Assembly (NCBI GenBank): GCA_052379845.1
Contig: JBQTCF010000001.1
Direction: 5' to 3' (one strand)
DNA: 64,000 nucleotides
Source of the DNA: Roseinatronobacter sp052379845
GTDB taxonomy: Bacteria; Pseudomonadota; Alphaproteobacteria; Rhodobacterales; Rhodobacteraceae
In this document: positions 42,291-51,274 of the stretch, in pieces
How the letters are laid out: the number at the start of each line of letters is the position of its first letter
How positions within the stretch are numbered: position 1 is the first letter of the stretch
Made by a program: the position numbers and the translations under genes
The notes under the pieces: generated by a model
What the model was told of the DNA's origin: nothing
Database searches by the model: none
What the model saw: the letters and a program-made list of their open reading frames with translations, nothing else

Positions 42291-42613
42291 AGCTGCCCTC
42301 GCGCAATATACAGTTTCTGGCCCGCGACGGCTACAGGATGCGCCGACTTATGGATGCTGCGCGCATATTGCCGGTGATCGGGTTTGTGCTGCTGTTGCTT
42401 CCGCTGATGCGGCAGGGGGCGGGCACGGACAGCCCGCCCACCGCCTCGGAGGCGGTGTATCTGTTCGTCGTGTGGATCGGCCTTGTTGTGACCGCGTTTG
42501 TCATGTCGCTGGGACTGCGGCGCACATTGGGGCCGCCGCGCCCCCCTGTGGGGCCGCTGCCGTCCCATCAGGGCGGCAGCGCGCGGCCGACTGTTTCACC
42601 GCCGGACCAATAG
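42287..42613 (+). CDS. Small two-helix membrane protein of the sensor kinase operon
   Basis: 108 residues. Two hydrophobic helices (about residues 25-41 and 56-76, the latter YLFVVWIGLVVTAFVMSLG) flank a short polar loop, and the C-terminal 30 residues are Pro-rich and probably cytoplasmic. It lies between a response regulator (ATGA overlap) and the SLC5-type kinase (2 nt gap), so it is likely part of the same complex. I do not know a named family; in related genomes small proteins of this kind occur beside the kinase. Confidence 0.75.
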   Translation: MKLPSRNIQFLARDGYRMRRLMDAARILPVIGFVLLLLPLMRQGAGTDSPPTASEAVYLFVVWIGLVVTAFVMSLGLRRTLGPPRPPVGPLPSHQGGSARPTVSPPDQ

Positions 42614-42615
42614 GC

Positions 42616-45339
42616 ATGTCGTTCAACCTGCTTGTTCTGACATGCGTTACATATGTGATTTTCCTGTTCTTCGTGGCCTCTGCGGCGGAACGCAGCGCAC
42701 AGCGGGGGCGGGCGAAATGGCTGCGGTCGCCGCTTGTCTACACATTGTCGCTGTCGGTCTATTGCACGGCGTGGACATTCTATGGCGCAGTCGGCTATGC
42801 GGCGCGGTCCGGGTTGGAATTCATGACCATCTATCTGGGGCCAACGCTGGTTTTTGCGGGCTGGTGGGTCTTGTTGCGCAAGCTTGTGCGTATCGGGCGG
42901 GAAAACCGTGTCACCTCGATCGCGGATATGATTTCCGCGCGTTACGGGAAATCAAACCTGTTGGGGGTGATTGTGACGCTTTTATGCGTGGCAGCCGGAA
43001 CCCCCTATATTGCGCTGCAACTGCAATCCATTGCGCTGTCATTTACTGTGTTTGTGTCTGATCAGGGGCGCGCCCCGCTTGCGGTGGATCGTAACCTGAT
43101 TGCGTTCTGGGTCGCGGCGGGCCTGACGTTTTTTACCATCGCTTTCGGGACGCGCAATCTGGACGCGAATGAACAGCATCACGGCGTGGTGACAGCCATT
43201 GCCGTGGAAGCGGTGGTCAAACTGCTGGCCCTGATTGCGGTGGGCATATTCGTGGTGTGGTTCGTGGCCACTGGCCCCAGCGATATTCTGGCGCGCATTG
43301 ATGCGCAGGCCCTGCCGGAATGGACCATCCAGCCGGGGCGCTGGACAGGCCTTATTTTGCTGTCCGCGATTGCGATCATCTGTTTGCCGCGCATGTTTCA
43401 GGTCACGGTTGTTGAAAATATCGATGACAAGCACTTGGCCACGGCCAGCTGGGCCTTTCCGCTGTATTTGTTCCTGATTTCGCTATTTGTGCTGCCGATT
43501 GCGGTTGTCGGTATGGAATTGATGCCCGAAGGGGCCAACCCGGATATGTTCGTTCTGACACTGCCCTTGCATCTGGGGCAGGACGGGCTGGCGCTGTTGT
43601 CATTTCTGGGCGGGTTTTCGGCGGCAACTTCCATGGTGATTGTGGCCTCGCTGGCGCTGGCAACGATGGTGTCGAACCATATTGTGGTGCCGCTATGGCT
43701 GAAACTGCGCGCGGCGCGCAATCTGGACACGGGCAATATGCGGTTGCTGGTGCTGAGTGTGCGCCGCCTGTCCATCAGTCTGGTTCTGGGGCTTGGGTAT
43801 ATTTACTACATCATCTCGGGCGGGTCCGAAGCGCTGGCGGCCATTGGTCTGGTTGCGTTTGTGGGCGTTGCGCAGGCGCTTCCGGCATTGATGGGGGCGT
43901 TGTTCTGGCGCGGTGCCAGCCGCAACGGGGCTGCGCTGGGGCTAAGTATCGGGACGTTTTTGTGGTTCTACACGCTGTTCCTGCCCAGTTTCGGGCCGGA
44001 TGTGCTGCTGTCGGCGCAGGTTATGGAACAGGGGCTGTTTGGCCAGTCATGGTTGCGCCCCTACAGCCTGTTCGGGCTGACAACGCTGGACCCGCTTTTG
44101 CACGCGCTGTTCTGGTCGCTTTCGCTGAACACGCTTGCCTTCTGTCTTGGGTCGCTTCTAAGTTTTCCCAGCCCGATTGAACGTGTGCAGGGCGCGCTGT
44201 TCGTCAACATCTTTGACCGGCCCGGCCCGGCGCGCAGCTGGACAAACCCCGTCGCCCAAGCCGAGGATCTGTTGCCCATGGCGCAACGCATTCTGGGCGC
44301 CAGTGAAGGGCAGGCATTTTTTCGCGCGCAAGCACAAGCGCAGGGCAAGAACGGCTTTCTGCCCGACATAACACCCGAATTCCTGCAAGGGCTGGAGTTG
44401 AAAATGTCAGGCTCCGTCGGGGCGGCCACAGCGCATGCGATGATTTCGCAAACCGTGGGAACCGCGGTCGTCTCGGTCGAGGACCTTATGGCCGTGGCGT
44501 CCGAAACCGCGCAGATCATCGAATATTCCAGCCAGTTGGAAGCGAAGTCCGAAGAACTGACGCTGACGGCGCGCAAATTGCGCGACGCCAATGAAAAACT
44601 GCGCACCTTGTCGGACCAGAAAGATGCGTTTCTTAGCCAGATCAGCCATGAATTGCGCACGCCCATGACATCCATTCGTGCGTTTTCTGAAATCATGATG
44701 GAGTCTGAAGGCCTTAGCGCGCAGGAGCAAACGCATTTCGCGCGGATCATTCACGACGAATCCATTCGCCTGACGCGGCTTCTGGATGATTTGCTGGACC
44801 TGAGCGTGCTGGAACACGGGCAGGTGTCGCTTGATATCCGCCCAGTCAATCTGCGCGATCTGATTGACAAGTCCCTTACGGCGTCCAAATCGGTCCAAGC
44901 CCAACGCAATTTCCGCATTCTGCGCACCCGCGACCCCGAAGATGTGAACATCGTCACCGACCCCGGCCGCCTGACGCAGGTTTTCATCAATATCCTGTCA
45001 AACGCGCGCAAATACTGCGATGCCCCTGATCCGCAGATGAAAATCATCGTGCGTCAGCGCAAAACCATGATCGAGGTGGATTTCATTGATAACGGGTCCG
45101 GGATTGCGCGCGACAAGCAGGCGCTGATCTTTGAAAAATTCTCGCGGTTGACAGATTCCCTTCAGGCGGGCGGGGCGGGGCTGGGTCTGGCCATCTGCCG
45201 AGAGATCATGAACAACCTTGGCGGTGATATTGACTATGTGCCCGGTCAGGGGGGTGCCGCGTTTCGGGTCAGCCTGCCTTGGGTGCTGGAGCGCCCCCTT
45301 GAAACCGTATCGCGCGGCCATGCTGCGGGTGGTGATTGA
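42616..45339 (+). CDS. SLC5-STAC hybrid sensor histidine kinase (CbrA/PutP type)
   Basis: 907 residues. Residues ~1-525 form a sodium/solute symporter-like membrane domain with about 13 helices (opening VLTCVTYVIFLFF, and containing the conserved GTPYIALQLQS). A STAC-type linker follows (SGSVGAATAHAMISQTV). Then come HisKA with His678 in SQISHELRTPMTS, and HATPase_c with INILSNARKY, DNGSGIARDK and GGAGLGLAICREI. No PAS domain is seen. Relatives such as CbrA and CrbS sense or transport nutrients such as histidine or acetate. It lies in one operon with a receiver-only regulator; the ligand is unknown. Confidence 0.9.
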   Translation: MSFNLLVLTCVTYVIFLFFVASAAERSAQRGRAKWLRSPLVYTLSLSVYCTAWTFYGAVGYAARSGLEFMTIYLGPTLVFAGWWVLLRKLVRIGRENRVTSIADMISARYGKSNLLGVIVTLLCVAAGTPYIALQLQSIALSFTVFVSDQGRAPLAVDRNLIAFWVAAGLTFFTIAFGTRNLDANEQHHGVVTAIAVEAVVKLLALIAVGIFVVWFVATGPSDILARIDAQALPEWTIQPGRWTGLILLSAIAIICLPRMFQVTVVENIDDKHLATASWAFPLYLFLISLFVLPIAVVGMELMPEGANPDMFVLTLPLHLGQDGLALLSFLGGFSAATSMVIVASLALATMVSNHIVVPLWLKLRAARNLDTGNMRLLVLSVRRLSISLVLGLGYIYYIISGGSEALAAIGLVAFVGVAQALPALMGALFWRGASRNGAALGLSIGTFLWFYTLFLPSFGPDVLLSAQVMEQGLFGQSWLRPYSLFGLTTLDPLLHALFWSLSLNTLAFCLGSLLSFPSPIERVQGALFVNIFDRPGPARSWTNPVAQAEDLLPMAQRILGASEGQAFFRAQAQAQGKNGFLPDITPEFLQGLELKMSGSVGAATAHAMISQTVGTAVVSVEDLMAVASETAQIIEYSSQLEAKSEELTLTARKLRDANEKLRTLSDQKDAFLSQISHELRTPMTSIRAFSEIMMESEGLSAQEQTHFARIIHDESIRLTRLLDDLLDLSVLEHGQVSLDIRPVNLRDLIDKSLTASKSVQAQRNFRILRTRDPEDVNIVTDPGRLTQVFINILSNARKYCDAPDPQMKIIVRQRKTMIEVDFIDNGSGIARDKQALIFEKFSRLTDSLQAGGAGLGLAICREIMNNLGGDIDYVPGQGGAAFRVSLPWVLERPLETVSRGHAAGGD

Positions 45340-45366
45340 CTGGCCCGCGCGTGCCGCAAAGCAAGC

Positions 45367-47934
45367 CTATTCCCCCAGCATCCGCCCGACCATTTCCCCC
45401 ATGTCGCGGCTTAGACCAGGGTGGCTGGCCATACGCTGCAATTCGGCCTGTAGCAGGGTCTGGCGGTCGCCGTCATAGCGGCGCCATGTTTCAAACACGG
45501 TGGAATTGCGCGCGGCCGCTTGCGGGTTTGCCCCGTCCAGCCGCAGCAGCCAGTCCGCGACCAGATGATACCCCGCGCCGTCCGGGCTGTGGAAGCCGGC
45601 CGCATTCGCGCCAAGTGCGCCAATAACAGCGCGGAACCTGTTGGGGTTTTTCCAGTCAAACCTTGGATGGCAGGTCAATGTCCGGGTTAGCGCAACAGCG
45701 TTTTGCGGCAATGCATGCATGATTTGTGCGGCAAACCACTTGTCCAGCACCAGCCTGTCACCTTCCCAGCGACGATAGAATTCCGCGCCTTCCTGCGCCC
45801 CTGCGCCAATGTCCAGAAGGGCCGTCCATGCGCCCAGTTGTTCGGTCATGGTGTTGGCGCGCGCGAAACTTGCGCGCGCGGCCGCCCCGCCATCCACCTG
45901 CGCCAGCAAGGCTACGGCCTGCACCCGCAGCGCGCGGCGTCCGGCATCATTGGCGGATGCGCTGAAGGGGCCGGGCGTTTCCATCATCTGCGCGACCTGC
46001 AACAGGTCAGGTTTCAGTGCTTCGGCTAAGGTTTTCAATGCGGATTGGCGCATCTCAAATATCGCAACCGGGTCAGGGCGGTGCCCCGCTTCGTGAAGCG
46101 CTGCGGCCAGTTCGTCCTGTCCGGGCAGCCGCAAGGCCAGCGCGCGAAACGCCGGGTCAAGCGTTGCGTCGCACAGCACAATGCGCAGCGCGTCGATGAA
46201 TTCGGCGTCAGGGCGCGTGGTGGTTTCCACGATCATGGCCTGCAACATGTCACGGGCCAGACTGCGCCCTGCTTCGAACCTGTTGAACGGGTCGGTGTCA
46301 TGGGCCAGCAAGATGGCCCGGTCTTTGGCGGATTGGGCGTGATGCAGCACCACTGGCGCTGAAAAACCGCGCAGCAGTGACAGCACAGGCCGCGTGGGCA
46401 GGTCGTCAAACGTCACGCTTAGCGTCGGTCCGTCCAGTTCCAGAACCTGCGTGGGCACAATTTCGCGCCCGTCCTGCCCGATCAACCCCATGGCCACAGG
46501 AATAAGCAACGGTTCTTTCAACGGCTGTCCGGGGGTGGGTGCCGTGTGCTGGCGCAGCGTCAGGGTATATTGCCCGTCCTGCCAGTCTTCGGTGACGTCA
46601 ACGCGTGGGGTGCCCGCCTGCCCATACCAGCGTTTGAACTGCGACAAATCGCGCCCGCCCGCTTCCTCGAACACTGCAATCCAGTCTTCAATCGTGCAGG
46701 CCTGCCCGTCATGGCGGCTGAAATACAGGTCCAGCGCGGCACTATAGCGGTCCTCGCCGACCAGCAGGCGCAACATTCGGATCAGTTCGGCGCCTTTTTC
46801 ATATACAGTGGCAGTGTAGAAATTGTTGATCTCCACATAGCTTTCGGGGCGCACAGGGTGGGCAAGCGGCCCTGCATCTTCGCGGAACTGGCGCGCGCGC
46901 AGTGTCAGCACATCCTCGATGCGTTTGACCGCGTGGCTGCGCATGTCCCCCATGAACTGCTGGTCGCGGAATACGGTCAGCCCCTCTTTCAGGGAAAGCT
47001 GGAACCAGTCGCGGCAGGTGATGCGGTTGCCCGTCCAGTTGTGGAAATATTCATGCGCGATAATGCGTTCTATGCTGGCGAAATCCGCATCAGTGGCGGT
47101 TTCCGGCGTGGCAAGGACATATCTGGAATTGAAGATGTTAAGGCCCTTGTTTTCCATCGCCCCCATGTTGAAATCATCCACTGCCACAATGTTGAAAATG
47201 TCCAGATCATAGGCGCGCCCGTAAACCTGTTCATCCCAACGCATGGCGCGTTTAAGCGCGTCCATCGCATAGGCGGTGCTGCCTTCATCCCCGGGCCGCA
47301 CCCATATATTCAGCGCGACATTGCGCCCCTCAATTGTTGTGAAACTGTCAGCTGTGGACACCAGATTGCCCGCGACCAATGCGAACAGATAGGACGGTTT
47401 GGGGTGTGGGTCGTCCCATTCGGCCCAGCCGGTCCCTGACGCCACCGGGTTGCCATTGGACAACAGGACTGGCAAATCGCTTTCGATCCGAACCCGAAAG
47501 GGGGCCATCACATCGGGGCGGTCGGGATAATAGGTGATTTTGCGAAACCCCTCCGCCTCGCATTGGGTGCAATACATGCCGTTTGACATATAAAGCCCCT
47601 CCAGTGCGGTGTTGCCTTCGGGGGCAATCTGGACTTCGGACTGCCACAGGAACGGGCCGTCGGGCAGGTCCGCCGCAGCGACGGTCAGCCCGGTTGCATC
47701 GGGGCGCGTGGCCAGTGCTGTGCCGTCGATTTGCGCAGATATCAGGTTCAGCCCTTCGCCGTCCAGCCGCAGATCATGGCCCGCACTGGCGGCAGGGTTC
47801 CTGCGAAAGCGTATTTCTGACAGCACCCGCGTTGCGGTCGGGTGCAACCGGAAGGTCAGCGCGACGCTTTCCACCAAAAAGGGCGGGGGCTGGTAATCGG
47901 CCAGAAAAACGGGCTGGTTCGGGGTGTCGGGCAT
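45367..47934 (-). CDS. pepN: Aminopeptidase N (M1 family)
   Basis: 855 residues. The substrate-anchoring GAMEN motif is at 258-262 and the zinc motif HEYFH at 294-298 with its third ligand Glu about 20 residues on, in LSLKEGLTVFRDQQF. The N-terminal beta-saddle and long C-terminal helical domain of bacterial PepN are present. It removes neutral and basic residues from peptide N-termini in the cytosol. AAAGGA at good spacing sets ATG 47934. It converges with the kinase gene (27-bp gap). Confidence 0.96.
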   Translation of the reverse strand: MPDTPNQPVFLADYQPPPFLVESVALTFRLHPTATRVLSEIRFRRNPAASAGHDLRLDGEGLNLISAQIDGTALATRPDATGLTVAAADLPDGPFLWQSEVQIAPEGNTALEGLYMSNGMYCTQCEAEGFRKITYYPDRPDVMAPFRVRIESDLPVLLSNGNPVASGTGWAEWDDPHPKPSYLFALVAGNLVSTADSFTTIEGRNVALNIWVRPGDEGSTAYAMDALKRAMRWDEQVYGRAYDLDIFNIVAVDDFNMGAMENKGLNIFNSRYVLATPETATDADFASIERIIAHEYFHNWTGNRITCRDWFQLSLKEGLTVFRDQQFMGDMRSHAVKRIEDVLTLRARQFREDAGPLAHPVRPESYVEINNFYTATVYEKGAELIRMLRLLVGEDRYSAALDLYFSRHDGQACTIEDWIAVFEEAGGRDLSQFKRWYGQAGTPRVDVTEDWQDGQYTLTLRQHTAPTPGQPLKEPLLIPVAMGLIGQDGREIVPTQVLELDGPTLSVTFDDLPTRPVLSLLRGFSAPVVLHHAQSAKDRAILLAHDTDPFNRFEAGRSLARDMLQAMIVETTTRPDAEFIDALRIVLCDATLDPAFRALALRLPGQDELAAALHEAGHRPDPVAIFEMRQSALKTLAEALKPDLLQVAQMMETPGPFSASANDAGRRALRVQAVALLAQVDGGAAARASFARANTMTEQLGAWTALLDIGAGAQEGAEFYRRWEGDRLVLDKWFAAQIMHALPQNAVALTRTLTCHPRFDWKNPNRFRAVIGALGANAAGFHSPDGAGYHLVADWLLRLDGANPQAAARNSTVFETWRRYDGDRQTLLQAELQRMASHPGLSRDMGEMVGRMLGE

Positions 47935-48030
47935 GCGCTTTCCTTTGGCAGGGTGTGCCACAGGGTTTAGACCAGTCCGCACCGGACAGCAAACCCCGCA
48001 TTGGCAAAGCTGCAGCGCGGCAGCCTGATG

Positions 48031-48486
48031 TCAGCAAGCGGCAGCAAACATTTGCACCCAATAGGCACCGGGCGCCCGCCCGAACCCGACCAAGGTCATG
48101 CGCGCGTCAAGAATGTTGCGCAAATGCCCGGCAGACCCCGTCCAACTGCGCATGGCCTGCGGCACATCGCGCACACCCTTGGCGATGTTTTCGGCAGCAC
48201 GGCAGATCCCTTGCATGCGTGCGCTGGCCAGCCGGTCCATCAGTCCAGTGCCATCGGGGCTGGTATGGCTGAAATACCCGCGTGCGGACATGTCGCAGGC
48301 ATGCATCTGGGCAATGCGCGTCAATTCGGGTGACAGCGCAAGCTGCGCCAGCCCTGCGCGCGCGCGTTCGCGGTTCACCGCATTCAGATGGATTGCAAGT
48401 TCATCCGCTACCGGAACGCTGCACGAATGGGCAGGGGCCGCGAGCAACCCCAAGCATAGAACAAACAGTCGTGTGCATATGTGCAA
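48031..48486 (-). CDS. CAP/SCP domain secreted protein
   Basis: 151 residues: a hydrophobic signal segment (RLFVLCLGLLAAPAHS) then one CAP domain with LNAVNRERARAGLAQLALSPELTRIAQMHACDMSARGYFSHTSPDG and AENIAKG, the bacterial SCP/PR1-like pattern, often extracytoplasmic. Function is undefined for bacterial members. The start is TTG 48486, with GGGGG four bases upstream; the overlapping ATG is out of frame. Divergent from the photolyase gene; both lie in a 115-bp shared upstream region. Confidence 0.85.
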   Translation of the reverse strand: MHICTRLFVLCLGLLAAPAHSCSVPVADELAIHLNAVNRERARAGLAQLALSPELTRIAQMHACDMSARGYFSHTSPDGTGLMDRLASARMQGICRAAENIAKGVRDVPQAMRSWTGSAGHLRNILDARMTLVGFGRAPGAYWVQMFAAAC

Positions 48487-48601
48487 TTTTCCCCCTGATT
48501 TGCCGTCACTCTACCCTATCACGAACCCTGCCTGAAATACATGAACATTGTGTGAACAAAACGACTTGACCCGCCATCTTTCTGCGATATGTCTTGGCGC
48601 C

Positions 48602-50140
48602 ATGAACAACCCTGTCCTTGTCTGGTTCAAACGCGATTTGCGTGTGCAAGATCATCCTGCGCTGGCGGCGGCGGGGGCCTGTGTGTTGCCGGTGTATATC
48701 ATTGAACCCGACTATTGGGCGCTGCCCGACACATCGGCGCGGCAATGGGGGTTTACGGCACAATGCCTGCACGACCTGCGCGACGAACTGGCGCGGCTGG
48801 GCCAGCCACTGGTCATTCGCATGGGGGACGCGGTGCAGGAACTGGCGCGATTGTGCCAGCGCCATAATGTGACGCGCATGATAAGCCATGAAGAAACCGG
48901 CAATGGCTGGACCTATGCGCGCGACAGGCGGGTGGGCGCTTGGGCGCGCGATGCCGGTATTGACTGGGTGGAACTGCCGCAATCGGGTGTGGTGCGGCGG
49001 CTACATTCGCGCGATGGCTGGCAGAGGCAGCGCGACAGGTTTGTTGGCAAACCGCTGGCCGATGCGCCCGTGGCGCTGGCCCCTGTCATGCCCGAAACAC
49101 CCGGCCTGCAGCATTTGCCCGATGCGAAGGCCCTGCGCTTGCGGCCTGATCCCTGTCCGCATCGCCAGCGCGGGGGGCGTGATGCGGCCCTGCATACCCT
49201 GCAGTCATTTCTTGACACACGGGGGCAGGGCTATCGGGTGCAGATGTCGTCACCGCTAACTGCGGAACGTGCGTGTTCGCGCTTGTCGCCCTATCTGGCG
49301 CTGGGGGTCCTGTCTGTCCGGGAGGTGGACCACGCCCGCAGGCAGGCCCGCGCCGATCACGCGGGGCAGGGGGGCTGGAACGCGGCGTTGGGCAGTTTTG
49401 CCAAGCGGCTTGCATGGCGCGATCATTTCATCCAGAAGCTGGAAGATGAACCGCAGCTGGAAACCCGCTGCCTGCACCCCGCGCATGAGGCGTTGCGCCC
49501 GCGCGCCGACAGGCAGCAGGTGTTGCGGGCATGGGCACAGGGGGAAACCGGCGTTCCCTTCGTGGATGCGTGCATGCGCTACCTGATATCCACGGGCTGG
49601 CTGAATTTTCGCATGCGCGCGATGCTGATGTCCTTTGCCAGCTATCATCTTTGGCTGGACTGGCGCGATAGCGGCCCGCATCTGGCGCGTATGTTCACGG
49701 ATTACGAACCGGGCATTCACTGGTCGCAATGCCAGATGCAATCAGGCACCACGGGCATAAACACGATACGGGTTTACAACCCGCTGAAACAAGGGCTGGA
49801 CCACGACCCCGACGGGCGCTTCATACGCGCGTGGGTGCCGGAATTGGCACATGTTCCACAACAGCACATTCACACGCCATGGACATGGCCCGACGGTCGG
49901 CGGGCATTGGCGCAGCGCTACCCCGCGCCTTTGGTCGATATTGCACAGGCGGGAAAGCTTGCGCGCGATACCCTGTGGGGGCTGCGCAAACAGGCGGGGT
50001 TTGGGGATGTGGCGCAGGCGGTGGCACGCAAGCATGCCTCTCGCGCGGGGGGCACGGACCGCAGCAGTGCGGCCAGCCTGCGTCAGGCGGCGGCGGGGCG
50101 GCGCCGTCACGACACGGCGCAATTGCGGCTGGATTTGTGA
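48602..50140 (+). CDS. phr: Deoxyribodipyrimidine photolyase / cryptochrome family protein
   Basis: 512 residues. N-terminal alpha/beta domain begins VLVWFKRDLRVQDHPAL; the C-terminal FAD-binding helical domain has LAWRDHFIQKL, TGWLNFRMRAMLMSFASYHLWLDW and GTTGINTIRVYNPLKQ. The latter matches a photolyase-like group distinct from E. coli PhrB that carries HDPDGRFIRAWVPEL. The protein probably repairs UV lesions in blue light, or acts as a cryptochrome; sequence alone does not separate them. A ~25-residue basic C-terminal extension is unusual. ATG 48602 has only a weak ribosome site. A small zinc-ribbon gene follows one base after the stop. Confidence 0.88.
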   Translation: MNNPVLVWFKRDLRVQDHPALAAAGACVLPVYIIEPDYWALPDTSARQWGFTAQCLHDLRDELARLGQPLVIRMGDAVQELARLCQRHNVTRMISHEETGNGWTYARDRRVGAWARDAGIDWVELPQSGVVRRLHSRDGWQRQRDRFVGKPLADAPVALAPVMPETPGLQHLPDAKALRLRPDPCPHRQRGGRDAALHTLQSFLDTRGQGYRVQMSSPLTAERACSRLSPYLALGVLSVREVDHARRQARADHAGQGGWNAALGSFAKRLAWRDHFIQKLEDEPQLETRCLHPAHEALRPRADRQQVLRAWAQGETGVPFVDACMRYLISTGWLNFRMRAMLMSFASYHLWLDWRDSGPHLARMFTDYEPGIHWSQCQMQSGTTGINTIRVYNPLKQGLDHDPDGRFIRAWVPELAHVPQQHIHTPWTWPDGRRALAQRYPAPLVDIAQAGKLARDTLWGLRKQAGFGDVAQAVARKHASRAGGTDRSSAASLRQAAAGRRRHDTAQLRLDL

Positions 50141-50141
50141 C

Positions 50142-50306
50142 ATGGGGCGCATGCGGCGGAAATGTGAATTGCCACAGAAAATTTGCGCAACCTGCGCGCG
50201 GCCTTTTGCATGGCGCAAGAAATGGGCGAAAACCTGGCAGGAGGTGCGCTATTGTTCGGACAAATGCCGGGCAAACAGGCCCAAGGCGGATCCGCCCGGT
50301 CAGTGA
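50142..50306 (+). CDS. DUF2256 zinc-ribbon protein
   Basis: 54 residues. C-x2-C (KICATC) and C-x3-C (YCSDKC) pairs flank a basic FAWRKKWAKTWQEV helix, the DUF2256 pattern of a single zinc ribbon. Its start lies one base after the photolyase stop, and DUF2256 genes often sit beside this photolyase type, so the two are likely to act together; the mechanism is unknown. ATG 50151 is an alternative start. Its 3' end overlaps the convergent AraC gene by 7 bases. Confidence 0.85.
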   Translation: MGRMRRKCELPQKICATCARPFAWRKKWAKTWQEVRYCSDKCRANRPKADPPGQ

Positions 50307-51124
50307 CGTGTTGCGTTGGCGAAGGACTTGCGCCATGCGGTCGGCGGTTGGCCAGTTTGCAGGGCGAAGGCGCGCGCGAAGTACCCGGGCGTGGAAAACC
50401 CCAGATCGCGCGCAATCTGCTGCACGGGCACTGCGGTTTCCGACAGCATGCGGCGCGCTTCGTATAAACGCCTGTCCTGCAGCAGGGCCATGGCCGTGCG
50501 CCCGCAACTTGCGCGGCACGCGCGTGTCAGGTGCGTGGGGGACACACCCAGCGCGGTGGCGTAATCCGAAACGTTCAGGCTTGAGCCGAATTCGCGTTCC
50601 AGAAGCGCGGTATAGCGCGCCGTCAGCCGTTCATTGGCATTGCGCGGCCCAGCCTGTGTCGCGTCTTGCTGGTGTTCGGCGCGATGCCGGTCCAGCCAGA
50701 CCGAAAGCAGCCCCAACTGGCACAGCGCGGCGCGTTCCGCCAAGGGGCGTCCGCCGTCAAGTTCGCGGTGGATGGCGTCAATGATATGTCCCACCTCGGA
50801 TTGGTGCCCACCCTCGCGCAAACGCAGATGCAGGGGCGTGTCTGGCAGCTTCAGCCCGTGATTATGCCCGAAATACACCGCCATGCCCTGCACCCGCGTC
50901 ATGGCCTGAAAGCTGAACATCACACCTGCGGGAATGAAAATTGCATTATGCGGATGAAACCCGCGCGCACTGCCTGCGATGGTGATGCGCCCTTGCCCAT
51001 GGGTAAACCACAAAAAACACGGCTCGGTTAGTGCGCGTAGTGTTTCCAGTTGCCATTTCGGGCTGTTGGCCAGTTTTGCAAGTGGCTGCATGCGCAGGCG
51101 CGATGGCGTTTCCGGAATTCGCAT
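50300..51124 (-). CDS. AraC family transcriptional regulator
   Basis: 274 residues. An N-terminal cupin-like sensor (~10-140, with FHPHNAIFIPAGVMFSFQ) is joined to a C-terminal double helix-turn-helix (~175-270: NVSDYATALGVSPTHLTRACRASCGRTAMALLQDRRLYEARRML and IARDLGFSTPGYFARAFALQTG). This is the usual AraC/XylS layout; the inducer and targets are unknown. It converges with the photolyase operon and is on the same strand as miaA with a 150-bp gap, so it is probably its own unit. The ATG is used without a strong Shine-Dalgarno. Confidence 0.9.
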   Translation of the reverse strand: MRIPETPSRLRMQPLAKLANSPKWQLETLRALTEPCFLWFTHGQGRITIAGSARGFHPHNAIFIPAGVMFSFQAMTRVQGMAVYFGHNHGLKLPDTPLHLRLREGGHQSEVGHIIDAIHRELDGGRPLAERAALCQLGLLSVWLDRHRAEHQQDATQAGPRNANERLTARYTALLEREFGSSLNVSDYATALGVSPTHLTRACRASCGRTAMALLQDRRLYEARRMLSETAVPVQQIARDLGFSTPGYFARAFALQTGQPPTAWRKSFANATRH

Positions 51125-51274
51125 GATCGGTCATCTTCCCCCAAAGATATTCACCGACACTAAGACTGATGTGATGCCGGAAAAGGAAAATCCCTGTCGC
51201 CCCGGGGTCAGACGGCGCAGATTTCTGCATGGCGTGGCAATTGGGTGACTCCGGATTTGTGGGGAAACGGGGCG

